Made by a program: the position numbers and the translations under genes. From NCBI GenBank assembly GCA_018242585.1, contig JAFEBQ010000019.1:121446-185445 (forward strand): a stretch of DNA of 64,000 nt, in the 5' to 3' direction. Of the stretch, positions 53,111-62,061 are shown piece after piece. How positions within the stretch are numbered: position 1 is the first letter of the stretch; every line of letters starts with the position of its first letter. This DNA is from Planctomycetota bacterium (GTDB taxonomy: Bacteria > Planctomycetota > Planctomycetia > Pirellulales > PNKZ01). The notes beneath the pieces are model-generated. The model was not told the origin of the DNA, searched no databases, and was given only the letters and a program-made list of their open reading frames with translations.

Positions 53111-54577
53111 ATGAAGAGCCATTGGTTTCGAGTTCTCGCGGTGGCTGGCCTGTTGGCCGCGCCATCGGCCGTCTGGGCCGACGAAGAAAAGAAGCCCGAG
53201 GGCAAGCCTGCCGAGGCGTCGGCTTCGGAAACGAAGCCCGCGGCTGATTCCAAGCCCGCGGATTCGCGCCCTGCCGCGCCCGATCGCGAGGCGCTGTTCG
53301 ATCGCCTGGACGCGAACAAGGATGGCGCGATCACCGAGGACGAGATACCCGAGCAGAACCGCCGCATGTTCGCACGGCTGGTCCGGCTGGGCGATGCGAA
53401 CAAGGATGGCAAACTGTCGCGTGAAGAGTTCCTCGCGGTTCGCGAGCCGGAACGTCCAGCGCCTCAGCCCGGCCAAGGGGGCCCCGGCCAGCGTGGCCCA
53501 CAAGGCGAAGGTCCGACCGCCGAGCAAATCTTGCAGAACGTCGATCGGAACAACGACGGCAAATTGGCCCGCGACGAAGTTCCCGAAGACCGCCGCGACT
53601 TTTTCGACCGTATGGCGCAAGCCGCCGACAAGGACAAGGACGGCCTGCTGACCGTTGACGAGCTGCGCGCCGGTCTGGCCGCGGTGCGTGGACAGGCCCA
53701 GCCTGGCCAGCCGCAACCAGGTTCGCCTCCGGGCAACCCGCCGCAGCCGGGTTCTCCACAGCAGCAGCGCTCGCCCGAGGAAGTGGCCCGCTTTGCCGAA
53801 GAGATCTTCAGCCGTGGTGACCAGAACAACGACGGCAAGCTGGTCCGCGACGAAGTTTCCGAAGAGCGTCGCGAAGGCTTCGATCGGATGCTCAGCGAGT
53901 TCGACGCCGACAAGGACAACGCCTTGTCGAAGGAAGAATTCCGCAAGGCCTTCTTGGCCATGCGCGATCGTCGCCCTCCCGAGGGTGGCCAGCGTCCTGA
54001 GGGGCAGCGTTCCGAAGGCCAGCGCCGCCCGGATGGTAAGCGGAAGCCGGAAGGTGACAAGCCGAGCGATTCGCAAGTTGCCCAGCGCCCTCAGGGGGAT
54101 CGCCCGCGCGATGGCCAACGTCCCGGTCAACCAGGCCAGCCCGGCCAAGGTGGCCAGAGTGGCGGCGAGATGGCCAAGCGGCTGATCGAACAGCAGGACA
54201 AGAACGGCGATGGCAAGCTCGGCAAAGATGAAGTCGGCGAACGCCTGAAAGAGAACTTCGATCGCGCCGACAAGAACAGCGACGGGTTCATCGACTTGCA
54301 AGAACTGCAGCAAGTTTTCGGCGGCATGCGCCGGCCAGGGCAACCGGGCCAGCCAAGCCAACCTAGCGGCACTCCGGGAACCCCGGGACAAGCCGGCCAG
54401 TTCATCGAACGCATGATGAAAGAAGCCGACAAGAACGGCGACGGCAAGCTGAGCAAAGATGAGCTGCCGGAACGGATGCGCGAGAACTTCGATCGCCTGG
54501 ATAAGAATGGCGACGGGTTCATCGACCCCAGTGAGCTGCGCGGCATGAGGGAACGTCGCCGCGAGAACAGCAACTAG
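53111..54577 (+). CDS. secreted EF-hand protein with ten calcium-loop motifs
   Basis: 488 residues from the ATG at 53111 (GGGGAG nine bases upstream). Signal peptide (VLAVAGLLAAPSAVWA). Ten EF-hand loops occur as five pairs, for example DANKDGAITEDE, DANKDGKLSREE, DRNNDGKLARDE, DKDKDGLLTVDE, DQNNDGKLVRDE, DADKDNALSKEE, DKNGDGKLGKDE, DKNSDGFIDLQE, DKNGDGKLSKDE and DKNGDGFIDPSE, separated by Pro/Gln/Gly-rich linkers. Most loops keep Asp at positions 1, 3 and 5, so several should bind calcium; the sixth replaces the position-6 Gly by Asn. Such proteins are common in planctomycetes; the target is unknown. A good intrinsic terminator follows. Confidence 0.93.
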   Translation: MKSHWFRVLAVAGLLAAPSAVWADEEKKPEGKPAEASASETKPAADSKPADSRPAAPDREALFDRLDANKDGAITEDEIPEQNRRMFARLVRLGDANKDGKLSREEFLAVREPERPAPQPGQGGPGQRGPQGEGPTAEQILQNVDRNNDGKLARDEVPEDRRDFFDRMAQAADKDKDGLLTVDELRAGLAAVRGQAQPGQPQPGSPPGNPPQPGSPQQQRSPEEVARFAEEIFSRGDQNNDGKLVRDEVSEERREGFDRMLSEFDADKDNALSKEEFRKAFLAMRDRRPPEGGQRPEGQRSEGQRRPDGKRKPEGDKPSDSQVAQRPQGDRPRDGQRPGQPGQPGQGGQSGGEMAKRLIEQQDKNGDGKLGKDEVGERLKENFDRADKNSDGFIDLQELQQVFGGMRRPGQPGQPSQPSGTPGTPGQAGQFIERMMKEADKNGDGKLSKDELPERMRENFDRLDKNGDGFIDPSELRGMRERRRENSN

Positions 54578-54616
54578 CGCGATGTCGTGGCGGTAGCCTT
54601 CGGGATCATTCCCCGC

Positions 54617-54652
54617 GAGCCTTCGTTCCGTGACGGAACGAGGGCTCTTTTT
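54617..54652 (+). terminator. intrinsic terminator for the EF-hand gene
   Basis: GAGCCTTCGTTCCG (54617-54630) pairs with CGGAACGAGGGCTC (54634-54647), one mismatch, loop TGA, followed by TTTTT (54648-54652). Confidence 0.9.
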
Positions 54653-54803
54653 GTTGACACTGCCTTCGTGAACACTGCGACAATCGGTCGCGGCTAGCGA
54701 CTCGCCTGGGGGTGTGTCACAATGGCCGAGAACCCAACCACGGCGGCGCGCAACCCAGCCCCTCCGGCATGGTCGCGCTCGCACTGTCGACAAGGAGCTT
54801 TCC

Positions 54804-56174
54804 GTGTTCAAGCGTTTGCAATGGCTGGCCGCGCTGGTGGCCTTGGTCTTTGGTTTCACCATCAAGCTGGCTCAAGCCGAACCGCACCGCGACCAATGCG
54901 TGGTGTTGATTAGCGTGGATGGCCTGGCTGGTTTTTATCTCGACGACCCGCGGGCCGAGATGCCGACGATTCGCCGCATGGCCCGCGAGGGGGCTCGGGC
55001 GTCGGGCATGGTTTGCTCGTTCCCGACCGTCACCTGGCCCAATCACACCACGCTGGTCACCGGCGTGCCTCCTGAAAAGCATGGCGTGCTGGGGAACAAT
55101 TACCTGGAGCGCGCCAGCGGTTCGCCCGTGGCGCTGATCGTGGATCCGGTTTATGACAAGGATCAGATCGTCAGCACGCCGACGATCTACGACGTGGCCC
55201 ATCGCGCCGGTTTGACCACGGCGGGTATTTGCTGGCCGGCCACGCGCAACGCCCGCACCCTGAACTGGTCGATGCCCGACATGGCTGGCGACGGCTGGGA
55301 AAAGTATGGCACCCAGGCCTGGCTGTCCGAGCTGCGCGGCGCGGGCTTGCCGGTCGACATGCATGGCGCCTGGTGCAAGGAACCTAGCGGTGGTGTGCGC
55401 CGCGACTGGCTTTATACCCGGATGGCGGCCCAGGTTCTGAAGCAGCACTCGCCGAACGTGTTGATCATTCACCTGGTCGAGGTCGATCATGTCGAGCACA
55501 AGTACGGCCCGCGCAGTCCCGAGGCTTATTGGGCGGTCAGCTTTGCCGACGATCGGGTTCGCGACATTGTCGAAGCAGTGCAGGCCTCGCCCTTGGGGAA
55601 GAAGACCACGGTGATCGTGGCCAGCGACCACGGTTTCTTTCCGATCGACAAGGACATTCGCCCGAACGTAGTGCTGGCCGCGGCGGGCTTGTTGAACAAA
55701 GATACGAAGCGCGCGGCCATTGTCTCGCAGGGGGGGGCGTGCATGGTCTACGTACTCGACGACAAGGATCGCCCGGCCACGATCGAGCAATTAAAAACCA
55801 AGTTCGCTGGGGTCGAGGGGGTCGACCGAGTGTTCACGGCGGCCGAATTCGCGGCGTTGGGCGTGGCCACGCCGGCCGCCGACGAACGGGCCCCCGACCT
55901 GTGGCTGGCCGCCAAGCGAGGCTATAGCTTCACGGACAGTCGTGACGGCGACGCGCCAGTCGTGCCGCGCGCGTCTCCTGGTGGCACCCACGGCTACTTG
56001 CCGGGCGAGGCGGAGTTGTTTGGCACCTGTGTCCTGTGGGGGCACGGCGTCCGACCGGGGACGAACTTGGGCGAAATCAGCAACACGGACGTGGCCCCGA
56101 CCATGGGGGCCTTGCTGGGGGTCGAGATTCCCGGCGCCACGGGCAAGGTCTTGCGCCAGGGATTAAGCGACTGA
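54804..56174 (+). CDS. secreted nucleotide pyrophosphatase/phosphodiesterase (ENPP family)
   Basis: 456 residues with a GTG start at 54804, chosen because AAGGAG stands seven bases upstream and a normal signal peptide (MFKRLQWLAALVALVFG, ending at AQA) follows. An alternative ATG 90 bases upstream lacks a site. Metal and catalytic residues of the alkaline-phosphatase superfamily are visible: Asp39 in ISVDG, the nucleophile Thr77 and Asn80 in FPTVTWPNH, Asp and His in EVDHVEHKYGP, ASDHGF, and the second His region in GGTHGYLPGE. Probable activity is hydrolysis of nucleotide or phosphodiester bonds in the periplasm or outside. The hybrid kinase gene starts 47 bases downstream. Confidence 0.92.
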   Translation: MFKRLQWLAALVALVFGFTIKLAQAEPHRDQCVVLISVDGLAGFYLDDPRAEMPTIRRMAREGARASGMVCSFPTVTWPNHTTLVTGVPPEKHGVLGNNYLERASGSPVALIVDPVYDKDQIVSTPTIYDVAHRAGLTTAGICWPATRNARTLNWSMPDMAGDGWEKYGTQAWLSELRGAGLPVDMHGAWCKEPSGGVRRDWLYTRMAAQVLKQHSPNVLIIHLVEVDHVEHKYGPRSPEAYWAVSFADDRVRDIVEAVQASPLGKKTTVIVASDHGFFPIDKDIRPNVVLAAAGLLNKDTKRAAIVSQGGACMVYVLDDKDRPATIEQLKTKFAGVEGVDRVFTAAEFAALGVATPAADERAPDLWLAAKRGYSFTDSRDGDAPVVPRASPGGTHGYLPGEAELFGTCVLWGHGVRPGTNLGEISNTDVAPTMGALLGVEIPGATGKVLRQGLSD

Positions 56175-56220
56175 TTGTGATTCATGGCGGTCCAGTGTTT
56201 CATCGTTCACGAGTTCTGAC

Positions 56221-57825
56221 GTGCCCATTGAACGCACCCAGCCCCGAGCCAGTTCTTCGTCGAGCGGCAAACCAGCGGGTAAGCCGAAGCTCCAGGTCGA
56301 ACCACCGCGGGGCGTGATTCGCTGGCTCTACTCGCTGTCGGAGCGGAGCGAGGGCGAGCCCTGGTATCGCGCCTATCTCAGCGTGGTGGTCGCCGTCTGC
56401 GTGGCCGCGATGGCGCGGACGTTGTTGGACCCTCTGTTTGGCGATTCGGCGCCCTACGGCATGTTCCTGATCGCGGTAGTCTACATCGCCTGGTCGCGCG
56501 GCCTGGCGCCATCGATCGCGACGATTGCCTTGGGGATTCCGGCCGCTACCTATCTGTTCGTCGAGCCCCGGCACTCGCTATTCATCGGCGAAAAGTCGAG
56601 CATCGCCAATCTGTTCATGAGTCTGAGCCTGGGCGTGCTGGTCTCGCTGTTCAGCGAGTCGCTCCGCATGGCCGCCAGCGAGAATCGGCGGCTGTATCAG
56701 ATTGCCAAGCGAGCCGAGTTGCGCAAGGACGAGTTTCTGGCCATGCTGGCTCACGAGTTGAGGAATCCACTCGCGCCGATTCGCAACGCGCTCTACCTCC
56801 TCGAAAACCAGCCGCGGATCGAACCCGAAGTCAAAGTCTGTCACGATCTGATCGCCAAGCAGGTCGATTACCTGTTGCGGCTGATGGAAGATTTGTTGGA
56901 CGTGTCGCGGATCACGCGCGGGGCGATCGAGTTGCGGATCAAGCAGGCGCGGCTGGCCGATGTGATCGAGGGGGCGGTGCAAATGTCCCGCCCCTTGGTG
57001 ACCGAGAAGCGGCAAGAGCTGAAGGTCTCGCTGCCGGACGACGAGTTGTACCTGAACGCCGATCAGGTGCGACTGACCCAGATACTGGCCAATCTGTTGA
57101 ACAACGCCTCACGCTACACCGAGGCGAACGGGCAGATTTGGCTGACGGTCGAAGCGGCCGATCACGACCTGACCATGCGGGTGCGCGACACGGGGCGCGG
57201 GATCGCCGCCCAGGATTTGCAGCGTGTCTTCGAGCTGTTCGAGCAGGTCGAAGGGCAAGGACAAAGCACGCCCGGCGGCCTGGGCATTGGCCTGACCTTG
57301 GTGCGCCGGCTGGTTGAGTTGCATGGCGGGCAAGTCGAAGCGCGCAGCCCGGGCCGCGGGTTGGGGAGTGAGTTCGTGGTGCGGTTGCCCAACCTGCTGG
57401 TCGAGCCCCCGAAGCCCAGCCGGCCGACAGCGCCGCTCACCGATGAAACGACACATCATTCGCGCCGCGTGCTGGTCGTGGACGACAACGTGGCCTCGGC
57501 CACCAGTCTGGCCAAGGTGCTGGGGCTGTGGCACCACGACGTGCAGGTTTGTCATGATGGATTCACCGCCATCGAAGCGGCCCGGGCATTCCGCCCCGAG
57601 GTCGTGCTGGCCGACATCGGCTTGCCACGGATGAACGGGTATCAACTGGCGGGCGAGTTGCGGCAGATTCCTAGTTTGGAACACACGCTGCTGGTGGCGG
57701 TGACCGGCTATGGCCAGGACGAAGACCGCCAACGCGCCGAAGCCGCCGGCTTTGACCGGCATCTGTTGAAGCCGGTGAACCCCGACGAGCTCGCCGAACT
57801 GCTGGACAGCGAGTTCAGTAAGTGA
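56221..57825 (+). CDS. hybrid sensor histidine kinase with DUF4118-type membrane domain and receiver
   Basis: 534 residues with a GTG start at 56221. A DUF4118-like membrane region (four hydrophobic segments, about 51-145) is followed by HisKA with His178 in MLAHELRNPLAPIRN, then HATPase: N box LLNNASRYT, G1 DTGRGI, G2 GGLGIGLTLV. The C-terminal receiver has the acidic pair in VVDDN, the phosphoacceptor Asp465 in LADIGLPRMNG, Thr in AVTGYG and Lys in LLKPVN. All kinase motifs are intact, in contrast to the kinase at 62062. No response regulator gene adjoins it; the internal receiver may phosphorelay to a distant partner. Confidence 0.93.
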   Translation: MPIERTQPRASSSSSGKPAGKPKLQVEPPRGVIRWLYSLSERSEGEPWYRAYLSVVVAVCVAAMARTLLDPLFGDSAPYGMFLIAVVYIAWSRGLAPSIATIALGIPAATYLFVEPRHSLFIGEKSSIANLFMSLSLGVLVSLFSESLRMAASENRRLYQIAKRAELRKDEFLAMLAHELRNPLAPIRNALYLLENQPRIEPEVKVCHDLIAKQVDYLLRLMEDLLDVSRITRGAIELRIKQARLADVIEGAVQMSRPLVTEKRQELKVSLPDDELYLNADQVRLTQILANLLNNASRYTEANGQIWLTVEAADHDLTMRVRDTGRGIAAQDLQRVFELFEQVEGQGQSTPGGLGIGLTLVRRLVELHGGQVEARSPGRGLGSEFVVRLPNLLVEPPKPSRPTAPLTDETTHHSRRVLVVDDNVASATSLAKVLGLWHHDVQVCHDGFTAIEAARAFRPEVVLADIGLPRMNGYQLAGELRQIPSLEHTLLVAVTGYGQDEDRQRAEAAGFDRHLLKPVNPDELAELLDSEFSK

Positions 57826-57857
57826 GGGGACGCATCGACAAGTGGCTCGCATCTTCA

Positions 57858-57910
57858 ACCCTCGCCCCTAGCGGGCGAGGGTCGCTTGCGTAGCAAGCGG
57901 GGTGAGGGGT
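57858..57910 (+). repeat. R9: solo R arm of type C
   Basis: CCCTCGCCCC-GGGCGAGGG hairpin, a GCTTGC/GCAAGC hairpin and GGGGTGAGGGGT end. It adjoins R10. Confidence 0.8.
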
Positions 57911-57940
57911 AAGCCGCAGGCTCGCGCGATTCCGCGAGGC

Positions 57941-58430
57941 CCCTTCTCCCCCCGGGAGAAGGTGGCGGCGCTAGCCGCCGGATGAGGGTCTTGGCGGCTG
58001 GTCAGGCCTTCGACCGCACGCGAGCAAAATCCCTTCCAAAACAAGATCAAGCTCTCGCAAAACGTCGTCGTTCGAGATACGCAAGATGCGTATGCCCTTT
58101 GCTTCGATCATCGCAGTGCGATGCTGATCGTACTTGGCCATTCCGATGTGGCTGTCGCCGTCCAGTTCGATGGCGAGTTGAGATTCGTGGCAATAGAAGT
58201 CGGCGAAATACGAGCCAACAGGAAACTGTCGGCGGAATTTCAAGCCGTCGAGTTGGCCACGGCGTAAATGGCTCCAGAGTATCCGCTCGGGGACCGTTGC
58301 TTCGCGACGCAGCCGGCGGACGCGAGATCGCTGTTCTTCGGTGAGGGGTTGGCGGCGCGGCATCGCGTGTTCCTTGGTAACGTGGACCCTCATCCGGCCT
58401 GTCGGCCACCTTCTCCCCGGGGGAGAAGGG
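57941..58430. mobile_element. R10: paired R arms enclosing a DUF559 nuclease gene
   Basis: Arm A 57941-57989 (CCCTTCTCCCCCCGGGAGAAGG ... GGATGAGGGT) and arm A' 58386-58430 (ACCCTCATCC ... GGGGGAGAAGGG) have the same geometry as R2, R3 and R6, but the spacer is a complete DUF559 nuclease gene. The sequence inside the right arm (GGATGAGGGTCCACGT on the minus strand) is shared for 16 bases with R2 and R3. I read this as a candidate autonomous version of the R element family; the mobility itself is inference. Confidence 0.65.
57971..58363 (-). CDS. DUF559 endonuclease-like protein
   Basis: 130 residues from the ATG at 58363, which has AAGGAA about seven bases upstream; an earlier ATG at 58393 lies inside the repeat arm. 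The DUF559 fold (PD-(D/E)XK superfamily, related to Vsr and MutH) is recognised from RRLRREATVPERILWSHLR, LKFRRQFPVGSYFADFYC and LAIELDGDSH, followed by YDQHRTAMIEAKGIRILRI. Acidic residues in ADFYC and AIELDG are candidates for the metal site. The last residues (RPSSGG) and the TAG stop come from the R arm at 57941-57989. The family has no proven natural role; here its placement between inverted repeats is the notable point. Confidence 0.85.
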   Translation of the reverse strand: MPRRQPLTEEQRSRVRRLRREATVPERILWSHLRRGQLDGLKFRRQFPVGSYFADFYCHESQLAIELDGDSHIGMAKYDQHRTAMIEAKGIRILRISNDDVLRELDLVLEGILLACGRRPDQPPRPSSGG

Positions 58431-58547
58431 TTACTTCCTACATGGGGATGGTGGATCGCACATGACGCATTGTTCGCCGCGTCTCGTGAATACTATAACC
58501 GAGGCGAATGTTGCGAGCGCCGCTCAAGCGGCCAACTCCACGCTGGC

Positions 58548-58590
58548 CTTCCCTAGCCCCTAATCCCTCGTCTCTAACCCCTCTTTCCCC
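58548..58590 (-). repeat. W3 word repeat, inverted
   Basis: CCCTAGCCCCTAATCCCTCG words, the reverse complement of W3, in the 384-base gap before glyA. Nothing else recognised in 58431-58747. Confidence 0.75.
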
Positions 58591-58747
58591 TGTTCCCCCC
58601 GGGAATTGACCATCTTCGGCCGGGGCGCGACAATGATCGGCTCGTCCCCGGTTGCCGGCCCATAGCCGGGGCGCATGCCGCAGTGATTCCCCTGCTGAAT
58701 CCCGGCCGATCGACTTGGCCTTACCCTTTGGACCCTCGGCGAACTCG

Positions 58748-60001
58748 ATGAACATTCTCGAACGTGAAGACCCGGCCGTGTGGGCCGCGATTGACCATGA
58801 AACCAAGCGCCAGGCCGACGGCCTGGAGATGATCGCTAGCGAAAACTACACCAGCCCCGCGGTCATGCAGGCCGTCGGCAGCGTGTTGACCAACAAGTAC
58901 GCCGAAGGCTACCCCGGGCGGCGCTACTACGGCGGTTGCGAGTACGTCGACGTAGTCGAGTCGCTGGCCCGCGATCGGGCGTGCGAGTTATTCGGCGCGG
59001 ACCACGCCAACGTCCAGCCCCACTCGGGCAGCCAGGCGAACATGGTCGTCTATCTGGCCGCGCTCCAGCCGGGGGACGCGGTCCTGGGGCTCGATCTGGC
59101 CCACGGTGGGCACCTGACCCACGGCATGAAGCTGAACATCTCGGGTCGGCTCTACCAGTTCCACGCCTATGGTGTGACGCGCGACACTAACCGGATCGAC
59201 TTCGACCAGGTCGCGCGCTTGGCCCGCGAGCACAAACCGAAAATGATCGTGGCCGGCGCGAGCGCCTACCCGCGCGAGATTCCGCACGGCAAGTTCGCCG
59301 AAATCGCCCGCGAGGTCGGTGCCAAGCTATTCGTCGACATGGCCCACTACGCCGGGCTGGTCGCGGCCGGCTTGCACGACAACCCGGTGCCGGTCGCCGA
59401 CTTTGTCACGACCACTACGCACAAGACCCTCCGCGGGCCGCGCGGCGGGCTGACCATGTGCCGTGCCGAGTTTGCCAAGGACATCGACAAGAATGTCTTC
59501 CCCGGCGTGCAAGGTGGTCCGCTCATGCACGTGATCGCCGGCAAGGCGGTCTGTTTTGGCGAAGCCTTGAAGCCCGAGTTCAAGCAGTACGCGGCCCAGA
59601 TCATTGCCAATGCCAAGGCGCTGGCCGAGACGCTGATGTCCGGCGGCGTCCCCTTGTCGAGCGGCGGCACCGACAACCATCTGATGGTGGCCGACATGAC
59701 GGCCATCGGGCTGTCGGGCGCCCAGGCCGAAGTGGCCCTCGACCGCTGTGGTATCACGGTCAACAAGAACATGATCCCGTTCGATACTCGCAAGCCGCTC
59801 GACCCCTCGGGCATCCGCATCGGCACGCCGGCCCTGACCACGCGCGGCATGGGGACGGCCGAGATGAAGCGGGTCGGTGCGTGGATCCTAGACGTGCTGA
59901 AGCACCCCGAGGATACGGCCGTGTCGGCCCGCATCCGCGGCGAGATTATGGAACTGTGTAAGTCGTTTCCAGTGCCGGTGGATCGCGTGCCCCGTGGCTA
60001 G
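58748..60001 (+). CDS. glyA: serine hydroxymethyltransferase
   Basis: 417 residues from the ATG at 58748; an upstream in-frame extension has no ribosome-binding site and no homology. It interconverts serine and glycine with tetrahydrofolate, supplying one-carbon units. PLP-binding Lys226 is in [14 protein letters not shown]. Other signatures: [43 protein letters not shown] ([12 protein letters not shown]), [12 protein letters not shown] and [15 protein letters not shown]. Length is typical. A W4 hairpin follows the stop, then a DinB-family gene; no folate genes nearby. Confidence 0.97.
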   Translation: MNILEREDPAVWAAIDHETKRQADGLEMIASENYTSPAVMQAVGSVLTNKYAEGYPGRRYYGGCEYVDVVESLARDRACELFGADHANVQPHSGSQANMVVYLAALQPGDAVLGLDLAHGGHLTHGMKLNISGRLYQFHAYGVTRDTNRIDFDQVARLAREHKPKMIVAGASAYPREIPHGKFAEIAREVGAKLFVDMAHYAGLVAAGLHDNPVPVADFVTTTTHKTLRGPRGGLTMCRAEFAKDIDKNVFPGVQGGPLMHVIAGKAVCFGEALKPEFKQYAAQIIANAKALAETLMSGGVPLSSGGTDNHLMVADMTAIGLSGAQAEVALDRCGITVNKNMIPFDTRKPLDPSGIRIGTPALTTRGMGTAEMKRVGAWILDVLKHPEDTAVSARIRGEIMELCKSFPVPVDRVPRG

Positions 60002-60020
60002 TTTTTCGCAAATGGAACGA

Positions 60021-60104
60021 GGTCAGTTGTCAGTAGTCAGTTGTCCGTTGTTAAAAGGCATCCACCCGAGTGCAACGGACAACTGACTACTGACAACGGA
60101 CAAA
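60021..60104. repeat. W4 inverted repeat downstream of glyA
   Basis: Left arm 60021-60053 and right arm 60073-60104 are reverse complements built of GTCAGTTGTC and GTCCGTTGTT words; the left arm begins 20 bases after the glyA stop. Confidence 0.88.
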
Positions 60105-60138
60105 AAGTTCAACGAATTGCACCCGCAAGGAGTCATCA

Positions 60139-60627
60139 GTGTCCATCATCGAAACGATCATTCCGCTGTACGAGTTGAACCGGACGCGGACGCTGGGGCT
60201 GTTGGACAAGGTGCTGGCCGAGCCCAATCCACGCGAAGTCCTGGCCTGGCAGCCGGGCCCTGGTCGAGCGCACATCGGCTGGCAACTGACGCACATCAGC
60301 GTGGTCGAGGAAATGTTCGCCAGCGAACGGCTGGCGCCGCACAAGGCCAACGCCTTTCCCGACCTGACCGCGCGGTTCAAGTTTGGCACCACCGCCGACC
60401 AGAACGTGCCCTCGCCCGAGGAACTGCGCCGGTTGCTTGACGAATCGCGCACGCATTTGCTGGCCACCCTGCGCGAGGCGGGGGACGCCCGGCTGGGCGA
60501 GATTCCGCCGGCGCTGGCCGAGCGCAAGTTGACGGTGCGCGACGTGCTGCACATCCTGGGCTGGCACGAACCACACCATCAGGGTCAGGCGCACATCACG
60601 TTCAACCTGTACAAGAACCGTTCGTAA
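60139..60627 (+). CDS. DinB family protein
   Basis: 162 residues with a GTG start at 60139, supported by AAGGAG eight bases upstream. The four-helix DinB/YfiT-like fold is seen from WQLTHISVVEEMFASER near residue 50 and HEPHHQGQAHITFNLY at the C-terminus; His in LTHI and in GWHEPHHQ are the expected metal ligands. DinB-type proteins are metal-dependent transferases or hydrolases acting on small thiols or unknown substrates. The next gene starts 30 bases downstream, so co-transcription with the oxidoreductase is likely. Confidence 0.88.
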   Translation: MSIIETIIPLYELNRTRTLGLLDKVLAEPNPREVLAWQPGPGRAHIGWQLTHISVVEEMFASERLAPHKANAFPDLTARFKFGTTADQNVPSPEELRRLLDESRTHLLATLREAGDARLGEIPPALAERKLTVRDVLHILGWHEPHHQGQAHITFNLYKNRS

Positions 60628-60657
60628 CGAGCGACCACTCGTGGAAAGCAATCACCG

Positions 60658-61773
60658 ATGACGAAGCACACGCCCCCGATTCGCGTCGCCATTGTCGGCG
60701 CTGGCGCCGTGGCCGACTATCACCACGTGCCGGCCCTGCGACTGGATCCGCGCGCCAAGCTGGTGGCGGCGTGCGACGCCGACCCGGCGCTGCTCGAGAA
60801 GCGGCGCGGCGACTGGCGGATCGACAAGCTGACCACCGACTACGACGCGCTGGCGGCCGATCCCGAGATCGACGCGGTGGTCATTTGCACGCCGAACTTC
60901 ACCCACCGCGCCATGTCGGTCGCGGCCGCGAAGCACGGCAAGCACATTCTCTGCGAGAAGCCGTTGGGATTGAACGCCGCCGAAGTCGGCGAGATGTACA
61001 CTTCGGCGCGCGATGCCGGCGTAGTCCACATGACGGCGTTTACTTACCGCTTCGCGCCGTCGATGCGCTACCTGAAACACTTGGTCAGCAGCGGCAAGCT
61101 GGGCCAGCCGCGACACTTTCGCTCGCAGCGGTTCCTCGACTGGCCCGAGACCAGTTGGGGTTGGCGGCAATACAAGGACAAAGCCGGCGCTGGCGACCTG
61201 TTCGATATGACCATTCATCGCATCGACTTTGCCCAGGACTTGCTGGGGCCGCTGGCGCATTTGACCGGCGCGGTGGCGCGATTTGCCGAGCGCACCAAAA
61301 CCGTGGACGGCAAGACTTGCCCTCCTTCCGAGGTAGACGACTGGTCTAGTTTGATCGGCGAGTTCGCCAGCGGGGCGACCGGCGTGTGGGAAGGGACCAC
61401 GCTGGCCAAGGGCTACCACCGCGACGGCTTTGGTCACGAGTGGGCCGAGATCAACGGCTCGGAGGGATCGGCGGTCTACCGGCTGCACGAACCCAACACC
61501 TTGTTGCTGGGGCGCACGGGTCACGACCTGGCGCCGGTCGATGTGCCGGCCGAGTTTTTGAAGCTGCCGGGAAGTCCGCGAAATCCCGCGGAAGGGAAGC
61601 CGGCCACGGTGTTTCGCTACGACATCATGTGGGAGTTCATCTCGGCGATTGTCGACAAACGCGACGCCGTGCCGAGCTTCTACGACGGCTGGTCGGCCCA
61701 GGTGATCGCCGACGCCGTGCTGCAATCGAGTGCCGAGCGGCGCTGGTTGGACATTCAACAACCAGGGCGATAA
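60658..61773 (+). CDS. Gfo/Idh/MocA family oxidoreductase
   Basis: 371 residues. Rossmann motif IVGAGAVADYHHVPAL, with VVICTPNFTHRAMSVAAAKHGKHILCEKPLG carrying the family EKP motif, and GAGDLFDMTIHRIDFAQDLLG supplying the His region. The enzyme should oxidise a sugar or sugar derivative with NAD(P). It differs clearly from the copy at 14148, so the two are not recent duplicates. Weak ribosome-binding site. It lies behind the DinB gene; both may share a promoter. Confidence 0.93.
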   Translation: MTKHTPPIRVAIVGAGAVADYHHVPALRLDPRAKLVAACDADPALLEKRRGDWRIDKLTTDYDALAADPEIDAVVICTPNFTHRAMSVAAAKHGKHILCEKPLGLNAAEVGEMYTSARDAGVVHMTAFTYRFAPSMRYLKHLVSSGKLGQPRHFRSQRFLDWPETSWGWRQYKDKAGAGDLFDMTIHRIDFAQDLLGPLAHLTGAVARFAERTKTVDGKTCPPSEVDDWSSLIGEFASGATGVWEGTTLAKGYHRDGFGHEWAEINGSEGSAVYRLHEPNTLLLGRTGHDLAPVDVPAEFLKLPGSPRNPAEGKPATVFRYDIMWEFISAIVDKRDAVPSFYDGWSAQVIADAVLQSSAERRWLDIQQPGR

Positions 61774-62061
61774 CGCCCGCGATCCACGCCGCAGCTTGCG
61801 CTTACCGCGCAAGCAAGTTACGCACGAGGCGTAGGTAATGGGACGCGCGGATTGTCTCATCCGCGACGCGCACGAGTGCGACTTGCTTGCGGTGTTTCCG
61901 AGGGTCATTTATTATCCCTCACAAATGGCCACGCAGGTACGCGGGCCATTGCTGTCGGTCATCTTGAACGCCTTGATCGTTTTGGGCGCGTCCCGCGCGC
62001 TTGGACGGTTGCTCGAGCTGGTCTCGATTGCCGGTGCGTTCAATGCAGGTCAGGGATGCTT
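61774..62061 (+). other. gene-free leader upstream of the PAS kinase
   Basis: A small inverted repeat (CGCGGAT-TGTCTC-ATCCGCG) lies near 61846-61865. No gene seen; CAGGG at 62051 precedes the ATG at 62062 and sets that start against an earlier in-frame ATG at 61852. Confidence 0.45.

Noticed and set aside
57941..58430. Classical insertion sequence around the DUF559 gene
   Set aside because: No transposase and no target-site duplication could be seen; the arms are two-hairpin R repeats, so the call is kept as a candidate element and not as a named IS.
58630..58747. Riboswitch upstream of glyA
   Set aside because: No glycine, SAM or folate-type riboswitch core could be recognised; only a GC-rich leader is seen.
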